A stretch of 17,958 nucleotides of DNA from Bacillota bacterium (GTDB taxonomy: Bacteria > Bacillota > Clostridia > Christensenellales > CAG-138), in NCBI GenBank assembly GCA_023426265.1, contig JAFABA010000010.1, positions 1 through 17,958 of the forward strand, given 5' to 3'. Numbering within the stretch: the stretch's first letter is position 1; every line of letters starts with the position of its first letter. The notes beneath the pieces were generated by a model. It saw only the letters and a list, made by a program, of their open reading frames with translations. It searched no databases and was not told the DNA's origin. A program made the position numbers and the translations under genes. Positions 1-6,971 of this stretch are shown here, piece after piece.

Positions 1-1
1 T

Positions 2-1402
2 CTGATTATCAGCCGCGAACTCAATATCGCCGGCAAAAGCGTATGCCGCATCAACGGCACGCTCGTCAACCTTTCCTCCCTCAAGACCGTGACGGATCTG
101 ATGGTGGACATCCACGGGCAGCATGAGCATCAGTCTCTGCTCGACGTCTCCTCCCATCTTGGGTATTTGGATGCGTTTGATAAAAACGCCATCTCTCCCC
201 TTTCGCAGCAGGTCGCCTCCCTTTACGAACAGCACCAAGGCATAGTGAAAGAATTGCATGCGGGCTTCCCTTCCGAGCAGGAACGGCTTAGGCGCATGGA
301 TTTGCTGCGCTATCAGATAAAGGAAATATCCGACGCAAGGCTTCAGCCGGGCGAGGAATCGGAATTGGACTCCCAGCTAAAGCGGTTGAGCAATGCGCAG
401 GCCATCATCTCCGCTCTTGAAAACAGCTATGCCCTGCTATCCGGCGAAGAAGGCGGCGCGCTCAACGGAACAAACGCGGCGATACGGGAGCTTTCCGGCA
501 TTGCGGGCTACCATGCGGAGTACCAGGACGCCTGTAACCGCCTGCAGGACGCCTACTACGCCATGGAGGACATCGCCTACTCCCTGCGGGATCTAAAGGC
601 GAATTTTGAGTTCCAGCCCGAGCTGTTAGCCGAAGTGGAAGCAAGGCTCGCGCGCATCCACGCCCTTAAGCGCAAGTACGGCGGCAGCGTGGAAGAAATG
701 CTCGCGTTTTTATCGAAAGCGCAGGAGGAATACGATGCGTTAGTGCAGAGCGATGCGCGAAGAGAAAAACTGGAGCAGTCTTTGTCCGCCTGCAAAGCGC
801 AGTATCAAAAAGCCGCAGCGCTTTTAATGGAAGCGAGGAAGGCCGTGGCTTCCCGGTTTGCCGAACGCCTGGTAGCGGAATTAAAAGCGCTGGGCATGGA
901 AAAAGCGCAGTTCGAAGTCGCGCTGGAGCCTCTTTCTGAAGGAGCGCTTTCCGTGGACGGCCTTTCCCGCGCCGAATTCCTGCTTTCCACCAACGCTGGC
1001 GAGCCTGTAAAGCCTTTGCAGCGCGTGGCTTCCGGCGGCGAGCTTTCGCGCATCATGCTTGCATTCAAAACCATACACATGGGCAGCATACCCACTGTGA
1101 TTTTTGATGAAATTGATACCGGCATCAGCGGACATATCGCGACCGCGGTGGGCCAAAAAATGCGTCAGATTTCCCATGAGCGCCAGGTATTGTGCATCAC
1201 GCACCTTCCTCAGATCGCCTCTATGGCGGATGTTCATTTTTTGGTAGAAAAGCTGGAAGAAGGCGGAAAGACGACCTCTTCCGTACGCGAATTGTCCCAC
1301 GAGGAACGCATTTTGGAAATCGCCCGCATTATGGGCGCAAAGCAGACCGATGTCCATGCGATGGAACACGCAAAGGAGCTTCTGGAACTCTCGCGCACAT
1401 GA
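2..1402 (+). CDS. recN: DNA repair ATPase RecN (5' end outside window)
   Basis: RecN is an SMC-like ATPase acting early in double-strand break repair, on DNA in the cytoplasm. The frame is open from base 2, so 466 residues are visible of a family length near 555-570; the N-terminal Walker A part lies left of the window. Visible from the left are the IISREL...INGT strand and the DIHGQHEHQSLL motif (bases about 107-142), typical of RecN. A long helical coiled-coil region follows, then the ABC signature ASGGELSR (about 1028-1051) and the Walker B segment VIFDEIDTGISG (about 1097-1132), followed by the ITHLPQIA switch region. An internal GTG at 89 is not the true start, because conserved RecN sequence continues upstream of it. 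Followed by spoIVB after 131 bp with no convincing terminator. Identity is very secure. Confidence 0.97.
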   Translation: MIISRELNIAGKSVCRINGTLVNLSSLKTVTDLMVDIHGQHEHQSLLDVSSHLGYLDAFDKNAISPLSQQVASLYEQHQGIVKELHAGFPSEQERLRRMDLLRYQIKEISDARLQPGEESELDSQLKRLSNAQAIISALENSYALLSGEEGGALNGTNAAIRELSGIAGYHAEYQDACNRLQDAYYAMEDIAYSLRDLKANFEFQPELLAEVEARLARIHALKRKYGGSVEEMLAFLSKAQEEYDALVQSDARREKLEQSLSACKAQYQKAAALLMEARKAVASRFAERLVAELKALGMEKAQFEVALEPLSEGALSVDGLSRAEFLLSTNAGEPVKPLQRVASGGELSRIMLAFKTIHMGSIPTVIFDEIDTGISGHIATAVGQKMRQISHERQVLCITHLPQIASMADVHFLVEKLEEGGKTTSSVRELSHEERILEIARIMGAKQTDVHAMEHAKELLELSRT

Positions 1403-1454
1403 CCCTTACTGGTATAGATACCTGAATTAAACAAAACAAATGCCTCTTGGACGG

Positions 1455-1484
1455 GCATAGACACACGGTCCGATGTTCATCATA
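1455..1484 (+). promoter_or_regulatory. Sigma-G-type promoter upstream of spoIVB
   Basis: GCATA at 1455-1459 is followed after exactly 18 bp by CATCATA at 1478-1484. This fits the sigma-G consensus I know (GHATR, 18 bp, CATnHTA) at every position. The predicted start near 1491 leaves about 40 bases before the spoIVB start. In Bacillus subtilis spoIVB is transcribed in the forespore by sigma-G, so position and target agree. The sigma-F -10 consensus does not fit here. Confidence 0.6.
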
Positions 1485-1533
1485 AAATTGATGCTCTTTT
1501 AAGAGCGATTGATGAATATATGAGGTGTTTGAT

Positions 1534-2799
1534 TTGAAAAAGGGCATTGCGCCGTTCATCGGTAAGGCGTTCGGCATATTACTCTGTGCAGCAATCTTAA
1601 CATTCAATTATTTGGAACCCCTGTCCTCCCTGCGCAAGCTGTCGGAGGATATTCACGTACAAGCGGGCAAATCCTATTCCCTGCCGTGGGTCGCAAACGA
1701 TATCTTCAGTATGTCATCCGATGACGACAGCCTTGGCGTATCAAGCTACCAAGACGAGACGCTTGCCGAAGCGATCGGTTCCGGCGGGCGGACCGCCCAC
1801 CTGACCATACGCCTTTTGGGCGTCATCCCCGTGAAACAGGTCAACATCCATGTGCGCGATCAAATTACGCTTGTACCCGGCGGCACCTCGATTGGCGTCA
1901 CGCTGCACACGCGCGGCGCTTTGGTGGTGGGTATCGCCTCCATTACGCTCTCGGACGGGCAGGAGTTAAGCCCGGCCGCCGCGGCGGGCATTCAGGCAGG
2001 CGACCTCATTGAAAGGGCAAACGGCATAGAGATCAAGGACGCGGACCATTTAAGGCAGATCTGCAACGAAAGCCAGGACAAGGTGGCCCTTACCATCGTG
2101 CGCGGCGGGCAAAAAATGGACGTAGAGCTGCGGCCTGCGCTTGACCGGGCGGAGGGCAAGTACCGCATGGGCATGTGGGTGCGGGACAGCACGGCGGGCG
2201 TAGGTACCCTTTCCTTCTACGATCCCGCTTCCAAATGGTACGCGGCGCTTGGGCACGCCATTACCGATGTGGACACAAGACAAAGTCTGACGGTGCGGGA
2301 CGGCGAAATCGTAAAATCCAATATCGTGGATATCGTGCAGGGCGCGCAAGGGGAACCGGGAGAACTGCAGGGGCAGTTTGACAGTACCAGCCTGCCGCTT
2401 GGTACAATCGAATCCAATAGCCAGTACGGCATATACGGGCACATGTATGATGAATATTTCAACCCGCTTTTCCCCAGCGGGCTGCCTATGGCATACCCCG
2501 AGGAGGTCCGGCTGGGCCCCGCCCAGCTTTTGACCACGCTGAATGATGAAGGCATCAAGGCATATGCCTGCAATGTGATCAAGATCAATCCCCAGGAAAG
2601 TCCTGCGCCAAAGGGCATGGTCATTGAAATCACCGACCCGGAGCTCATGCGGGCAACCGGCGGCATTGTGCAGGGTATGAGCGGCAGCCCACTCATACAG
2701 AACGGCAAGCTGATCGGTGTTGTGACGCATGTTTTTATCAATGATCCCACAAAAGGATACTGTATGTATGTGCAATGGATGCAACAGCAGATAGCATAG
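1534..2799 (+). CDS. spoIVB: SpoIVB forespore signalling serine protease (S55)
   Basis: SpoIVB is made in the forespore, crosses into the intermembrane space and cleaves SpoIVFA, releasing pro-sigma-K processing in the mother cell. From a TTG at 1534 it has 421 residues, close to the B. subtilis protein (426). One N-terminal membrane segment is at about residues 11-26. A PDZ domain covers roughly 112-200 (SPAAAAGIQAGDLIERANG). The S55 peptidase domain follows: His241 in LGHAI, Asp368 in TDPEL and Ser383 in GMSGSP, the 15-residue Asp-Ser spacing matching the known catalytic triad. I chose TTG 1534 because GAGGTG at 1522-1527 sits 6 bases upstream; the in-frame GTG at 1525 overlaps that ribosome site and has none of its own. 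spo0A follows after 46 bp. Confidence 0.96.
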   Translation: MKKGIAPFIGKAFGILLCAAILTFNYLEPLSSLRKLSEDIHVQAGKSYSLPWVANDIFSMSSDDDSLGVSSYQDETLAEAIGSGGRTAHLTIRLLGVIPVKQVNIHVRDQITLVPGGTSIGVTLHTRGALVVGIASITLSDGQELSPAAAAGIQAGDLIERANGIEIKDADHLRQICNESQDKVALTIVRGGQKMDVELRPALDRAEGKYRMGMWVRDSTAGVGTLSFYDPASKWYAALGHAITDVDTRQSLTVRDGEIVKSNIVDIVQGAQGEPGELQGQFDSTSLPLGTIESNSQYGIYGHMYDEYFNPLFPSGLPMAYPEEVRLGPAQLLTTLNDEGIKAYACNVIKINPQESPAPKGMVIEITDPELMRATGGIVQGMSGSPLIQNGKLIGVVTHVFINDPTKGYCMYVQWMQQQIA

Positions 2800-2845
2800 T
2801 TGGAAATAATCTGTTATCATAAAGTAGGTCGGAGGTGACACGCAC

Positions 2846-3622
2846 TTGTTGAATCTACTGATAGCAGATGGAAGCACATCCGCCTGTGAGGACATTGCAC
2901 AATTTTGTCGCAATTATGAAACCATACATGTGCTTCCTTATGTACATAACGGCAAGGATGTATTGATGACGCTCGCAGCAGAGCGGGTGGACGTTCTTTT
3001 AATGGATATCGTAATGCCCGTGCTGGACGGCCTGAGCGTTTTAAATAACATCCAATTCATGGAGGACGAAAACCGTCCCGCCGTGTTTATACATACTGCG
3101 TTTTTGGACAACCGCCTTTTGCAGGAATTGCAGAAGCTTCATGTATTGTACTGTTTTATCAAGCCCATGGGGCCGGAACATATCGTGCCGCGCATCCTGC
3201 AGTTGATGCGAGCTGTGGAAAACAGCCCGGCGCAGTTATCCCCCATCCTTCCCGCACAGCGCGTCAACGACGAATTGAGCGCGCAGATCACCCGGCAGAT
3301 ACGCGCGGTGGGAATACCCGCGCACTTAAGGGGTTACCACTATTTAAGAAGCGCCATCCAATATTCCGTGGAAGCGAAGGACCCCTCCTCCGTCGCGGTG
3401 ACAAAGGATATTTACCCGCATATCTCCAGGCAATATAATACACGCCCCCCGTTGGTGGAGCGTGCGATACGCAATGCGATAGAAGTCGCCTGGACAAGAG
3501 GCAACGCGCAGATATTGAACCAGTACTTTGGCTATACCATAGACGATTTAAAAGGCAAACCCACCAACGCGGAATTTATCGCCATGATCGCAGACAGGGT
3601 CCGTATGGAGCTTTCCGGCTAA
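2846..3622 (+). CDS. spo0A: Sporulation master regulator Spo0A, atypical receiver
   Basis: Spo0A is the response regulator that, when phosphorylated, commits the cell to sporulation. It has 258 residues from a TTG at 2846 with a strong GGAGGTGA site at 2831-2838. The receiver domain (1-125) has phospho-acceptor Asp54 (LLMDIVMP), Thr84 (IHTAF) and Lys106 (FIKPM). The acidic pair, Asp10-Asp11 in B. subtilis, reads Asp8-Gly9 here, so the second Mg-binding acid is missing. The DNA-binding effector domain (about 142-258) is strongly conserved, including GIPAHLRGYHYLR, VERAIRNAIEVAWTRGN and KPTNAEFIAMIAD, so recognition of standard 0A boxes is expected. Probably co-transcribed with spoIVB; no clear promoter is visible in the 46 bp between them. 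The stop codon lies 2 bp from the end of the convergent ispA gene. Confidence 0.97.
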   Translation: MLNLLIADGSTSACEDIAQFCRNYETIHVLPYVHNGKDVLMTLAAERVDVLLMDIVMPVLDGLSVLNNIQFMEDENRPAVFIHTAFLDNRLLQELQKLHVLYCFIKPMGPEHIVPRILQLMRAVENSPAQLSPILPAQRVNDELSAQITRQIRAVGIPAHLRGYHYLRSAIQYSVEAKDPSSVAVTKDIYPHISRQYNTRPPLVERAIRNAIEVAWTRGNAQILNQYFGYTIDDLKGKPTNAEFIAMIADRVRMELSG

Positions 3623-3624
3623 TA

Positions 3625-4509
3625 TCAGGATTTGCGGGTAAGCGTGTAAGATACGAGTTCTTTCAAAAACCAGGCTCTCTCGCCCAGCGGATAAAGCGCC
3701 GCATGGGCCTTTGCCGCCGCTTCTTCCGCCTTTACAATAGCGCCGTCAAGGCCGTACACGGCAGGGAACGTCAGTTTCCCTGTCTTTTCGTCTTTGCCCA
3801 AAGTTTTTCCCATGCTGCCTTCATCGCCCGTGATATCCAGGATATCGTCCGTAATCTGGAACAGCAGCCCGTAGTGGGCGCCAAATTCTCTTAAATACGC
3901 AAGCGTTTCTTCCCCTGCGCCCGCGCAATGTGCGCCCGCTTCCACGGCGGCAAGAAGCATGGCGGAGGTTTTGCCCCGGTGTATGCTCAGGAGCGTATCC
4001 TCATCCATCCTTCCGCCGCCTTCGTTCTGAAGATCCAAAGACTGCCCGGCCACCATGCCACGTACACCCGCGCCCGTTGCGACCGCCTGCGCCGCCAGCG
4101 CAAATTTAAGCTCCGGGCGCCTGGCGATAATTTTTAGCATACTCTCAAACGCATAGGAAAGCAGCGCGTCCCCGGCAAGCACCGCCTGCCCTTCACCGAA
4201 TACTTTGTGATTGGTCAGCTTGCCGCGGCGGTAATCGTCGTTGTCCATGGCGGGAAGATCATCGTGGATCAAAGAATAGGTGTGGATCATTTCAAGCGCG
4301 CAGGCAAACGGCATGGCGTCCTCCATGGAGCCATTGAGCATTTCGCATACTGCCAATGTGATGGCGGGGCGCAGACGCTTTCCGCCTGCGAACACGCTAT
4401 AGGACATGCTTTCTATAAGCTGCTTCGGGATATCCTCGGCAGCCAGGTACACAGAAAGCGCCTCATCCACAAGCACCGCGTACTGCTTCTGCTGTTCCAA
4501 AAAGCTCAT
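3625..4509 (-). CDS. ispA: Farnesyl/geranylgeranyl diphosphate synthase
   Basis: Trans-prenyl chain synthase that condenses isopentenyl and allylic diphosphates to make farnesyl (or geranylgeranyl) diphosphate for quinone and undecaprenyl synthesis; cytoplasmic. It has 294 residues, a normal length. GKRLRP (43-48) binds diphosphate, the first Asp-rich motif DDLPAMD is at 83-89 and the second DDILD at 221-225. The lysine-rich KLTFPA segment is also present. The start codon overlaps the xseB stop by 4 bases (ATGA), so translation is coupled in the xseA-xseB-ispA order common in Firmicutes. The usual next gene, dxs, is absent: the reading frame ends 2 bp from the end of spo0A on the other strand. 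Chain-length specificity cannot be read with certainty. Confidence 0.95.
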   Translation of the reverse strand: MSFLEQQKQYAVLVDEALSVYLAAEDIPKQLIESMSYSVFAGGKRLRPAITLAVCEMLNGSMEDAMPFACALEMIHTYSLIHDDLPAMDNDDYRRGKLTNHKVFGEGQAVLAGDALLSYAFESMLKIIARRPELKFALAAQAVATGAGVRGMVAGQSLDLQNEGGGRMDEDTLLSIHRGKTSAMLLAAVEAGAHCAGAGEETLAYLREFGAHYGLLFQITDDILDITGDEGSMGKTLGKDEKTGKLTFPAVYGLDGAIVKAEEAAAKAHAALYPLGERAWFLKELVSYTLTRKS

Positions 4510-4724
4510 TCCTGGTCCTCCGGGCGGTTTAGCGTAGTCAGCCGGCCTTCATAGGATTCCAGGAGCTCCATGCAGCGCTTGCCCAGCGCCGCACCGCGCT
4601 CATACAGCGAGACCATCTCTTCGAGCGGGCTGTTTCCGCTTTCGAGCTTCTGAACGATTGTCTCGAGTTCCTCCATCAGCGCTTCAAACGGCGCGTCCTG
4701 AGGTATCATTTGCTCCTTGTTCAT
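4506..4724 (-). CDS. xseB: Exodeoxyribonuclease VII small subunit
   Basis: Small subunit of exonuclease VII, which binds several copies to each XseA and is needed for degradation of single-stranded DNA to oligonucleotides. It has 72 residues, a normal length, with the family pattern FEALMEELETIVQKLESG followed by PLEEMVSLYERG, both parts of a helical hairpin. It starts 1 base after the xseA stop and overlaps ispA by 4 bases, so the three genes form one translationally coupled unit. Confidence 0.95.
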   Translation of the reverse strand: MNKEQMIPQDAPFEALMEELETIVQKLESGNSPLEEMVSLYERGAALGKRCMELLESYEGRLTTLNRPEDQE

Positions 4725-4725
4725 A

Positions 4726-5955
4726 CTATTCTCCTTTTTGCAGCAGATTTGCCGCGGTAACGCGTTCGATGCGCGCCGTAGCCGCGCCGTCGTTCATATG
4801 CAGCACCACCGGCATGGCAGGCTCCATGGCGGAAGTATTGTGCAGGATGCGCCCTTCCCCGTCGGTTACGATGGCGTAGCCGCGGTCCAATACCGCGCCC
4901 GGGGATAGCGCATGAAGCCGGTGCAGCAGCCCTTCCACGCCTGTACGCCGGCGCATCAGAGCGTTTCTCCCGCTGTCCTCCAGCTTCTTCGCGGCATGCT
5001 CCAGGCGTTTTCTTTCCAATGCGGCATGGTGCGCCGTGGCGGAAAACCCACGCGCGCGAAGCATCAGCGCTACGCGCTCCCGCTTGACGGCAAGGCTGCG
5101 GTTAAGCGCCCGAAGCAAACGCTCCGAGGCCAGCTCGTCCACCCGCTGCAGCAGCGCGTCATAAGCGGGAACGGCAAGCTCCGCCGCCGCGGAAGGAGTA
5201 GGCGCCCGAAGGTCCGCCGTAAAATCGCAAAGCGTGATATCCGTTTCATGGCCCACGGCGGAGATCACGGGAACTCGGCTTTCAAACACCGCCTTCACCA
5301 CTTCCGGTTCGTTGAAGGCCCAAAGATCCTCCATGCTGCCGCCGCCGCGCCCTACGATCAGCACGCTGACGCCGCCATATTCGTTCAGGGCTCGGATACC
5401 TTTTGCAATATCCGCCGCGGCCCCCGCCCCCTGTACCAACACTGGGCATACCACGACGTCCATATTGGGAAACCTGCGGCGTATGATCTGCAGAATGTCC
5501 TGCAGCGCCGCCCCCGTGCCCGAGGTAACGACGCCCACTTTTTGGGGCAGGAACGGGATGGAGCGTTTCCTTGCGGCATCGAAATAGCCCATGGCCTCTA
5601 GCTTGGTCTTTAGCAGCAAAAAGCGCTGGTAGAGTTCCCCCTCCCCGTCCTTCTGCATGGCCTGCACATAAAGCTGGAACTGGCCGTCCTTGGTATACAG
5701 CGAAGCATAGCCATCCACGATGACCTTCATACCGTCCTGCGGCTGGAAGCCCACCGACAGGGCCGCAGAACGAAACATGACGCAGCGCAGGACGGCGTTT
5801 TCATCCTTCAACTGAAAATACATATGGCCCGAGTTGTGGCGCTTGAAGCCGGAAAGCTCCCCCTGCACCCGAAGCGCGCGCAAAACCGGGTCGCCATTTA
5901 GAAGATTGCCGACATATTCGTTGAGCTGGGTCACCGTCAATATCCGCTGCTGCAT
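4726..5955 (-). CDS. xseA: Exodeoxyribonuclease VII large subunit
   Basis: Catalytic subunit of exonuclease VII, acting on single-stranded DNA ends in repair. It has 409 residues, slightly shorter than the usual 440-450; the loss is in the C-terminal helical part. An N-terminal OB fold covers about 5-100. The catalytic core keeps Asp153 (LQDIL), Arg203 (GRGGGS), His236 (GHETD) and Asp239, each exactly two positions before the E. coli residues Asp155, Arg205, His238 and Asp241. A coiled-coil C-terminal region follows. The ATG at 5955 is preceded by GAGGAAG. The 146 bp before it, up to folD, hold a structured repeat-like element and no clear separate promoter, so the gene is probably read from the upstream operon. 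Confidence 0.96.
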   Translation of the reverse strand: MQQRILTVTQLNEYVGNLLNGDPVLRALRVQGELSGFKRHNSGHMYFQLKDENAVLRCVMFRSAALSVGFQPQDGMKVIVDGYASLYTKDGQFQLYVQAMQKDGEGELYQRFLLLKTKLEAMGYFDAARKRSIPFLPQKVGVVTSGTGAALQDILQIIRRRFPNMDVVVCPVLVQGAGAAADIAKGIRALNEYGGVSVLIVGRGGGSMEDLWAFNEPEVVKAVFESRVPVISAVGHETDITLCDFTADLRAPTPSAAAELAVPAYDALLQRVDELASERLLRALNRSLAVKRERVALMLRARGFSATAHHAALERKRLEHAAKKLEDSGRNALMRRRTGVEGLLHRLHALSPGAVLDRGYAIVTDGEGRILHNTSAMEPAMPVVLHMNDGAATARIERVTAANLLQKGE

Positions 5956-5998
5956 TTATTGCTTCCTCAATTAAATAGTGAATTCAGGTTGGCGAGGA

Positions 5999-6079
5999 TA
6001 TTTGTCGCCAGGCAAGGAAAAAGAGTAGGAATACTCGCAGGGTATCGCGAGCATTTTTGACGCAGTATGGTGGCAAATA
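5999..6079. repeat. Nested-hairpin intergenic element between folD and xseA
   Basis: Two nested imperfect palindromes fill most of the folD-xseA gap. The outer arms 5999-6010 and 6068-6079 pair over 12 positions and the inner arms 6026-6038 and 6047-6059 over 13 with one mismatch, around an 8-base loop (6039-6046). Written as + strand RNA, the outer stem has two G-U wobbles and the inner stem three; on the - strand, the one the operon transcribes, these become A-C mismatches. That asymmetry is typical of small non-coding interspersed elements with an orientation. There is no open frame. It could be a MITE-like repeat, an RNA processing site or a weak attenuator; I cannot test copy number here. 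Confidence 0.55.
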
Positions 6080-6101
6080 GACTGCAAAGATATTTCAAAA
6101 T

Positions 6102-6971
6102 TTAGTTGGGGGAGCAATGTAGCTTGGCCAGCCGTTCGGCCGCCTCAACGGTGTTGCGCATCAGCATGGCGATGGTCATGGGGCCGACGCCGCCGGGCAC
6201 GGGGGTAACATACCCCGCAACCTCCATCGCTTCGTCAAACGCCACATCCCCGCACAGCTTGCCCGCAACGCGGCTGGTGCCGACGTCGATCACCACAGCG
6301 CCCGGCTTTATCATATCGCCCGTTATCATTTTGGGCTTGCCGATGGCGCACACAAGAATATCAGCCTGCCTGGTAAAGGCGGCTAAATCCTTCGTGCGGG
6401 AATGACAGACGGTCACGGTCGCGTCATGATGCATCAGCAGTATGGCCGCGGGCTTTCCTACGATATCGCTGCGGCCGATTACCACCGCATGCTTACCCGC
6501 AATCCCTGTGCCTGTGCTTTTGATGAGGTCGATTACCCCGTTGGGCGTACAGGGGACCATACAGGGCTCCTTGGCCAGTAGTTTCCCAGCATTGACCGGA
6601 TGGAGCCCGTCCACATCCTTTTCCGGGGATACGGCAACCGCGACTGCGGAAGGATCGATCTGTTTGGGCAGAGGAAGCTGTACGAGTATGCCGTGTATCA
6701 GCGGATCGTCGTTGAGTACCCGGATGCGTTCGAGCAGCTCCTGCTCCGTGGTTTCCCCGGGCAGACGAATGACCGCGCCGTGCATGCCCAGAGAGGACGC
6801 CATGCGCTCCTTGCTGGCCACATAGCTTTCCGAGGCGGGATCGTTGCCCACCAACAATACGCATAAACCGGGGATTGCCCCTGCCTGCTTCAAACGCTCT
6901 ATCCGCTCTAAAAGCGCCTCCCGCGTAGCCGCGGCGACCGCTTTTCCATCGATCAGCTGTGCTTTACTCAT
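6102..6971 (-). CDS. folD: Bifunctional methylene-THF dehydrogenase / cyclohydrolase FolD
   Basis: FolD interconverts 5,10-methylene-, methenyl- and 10-formyl-tetrahydrofolate in one-carbon metabolism; cytoplasmic. It has 289 residues, normal length. Visible landmarks are Tyr50 and catalytic Lys54 (ESYVASK), QLPLP with Gln98, the DVDG motif with Asp121, the NADP site GRSDIVGKP at 166-174, and the C-terminal PVPGGVGPMT. The ATG at 6971 follows an AAGGGGG site. The start overlaps the end of the TsaD-like gene by 8 bases, which suggests coupling. In B. subtilis folD likewise follows nusB. Confidence 0.97.
   Translation of the reverse strand: MSKAQLIDGKAVAAATREALLERIERLKQAGAIPGLCVLLVGNDPASESYVASKERMASSLGMHGAVIRLPGETTEQELLERIRVLNDDPLIHGILVQLPLPKQIDPSAVAVAVSPEKDVDGLHPVNAGKLLAKEPCMVPCTPNGVIDLIKSTGTGIAGKHAVVIGRSDIVGKPAAILLMHHDATVTVCHSRTKDLAAFTRQADILVCAIGKPKMITGDMIKPGAVVIDVGTSRVAGKLCGDVAFDEAMEVAGYVTPVPGGVGPMTIAMLMRNTVEAAERLAKLHCSPN

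Noticed and set aside
1440..1459. Short inverted repeat after recN as a terminator
   Set aside because: The stem is only about 5 bp and no T run follows.
2050..2913. 287-codon open frame on the - strand
   Set aside because: It lies entirely opposite spoIVB and the start of spo0A, both of which have diagnostic motifs; the antisense translation resembles no family.
2903..2913. 0A-box-like TTTTGTCGCAA inside spo0A
   Set aside because: It departs from the TGTCGAA core and lies in conserved coding sequence 58 bases after the start; autoregulation through it is not supported.
5956..6101. Separate promoter for xseA-xseB-ispA
   Set aside because: No -35/-10 pair with acceptable spacing was found on the - strand; the operon promoter at 9873-9900 is enough.
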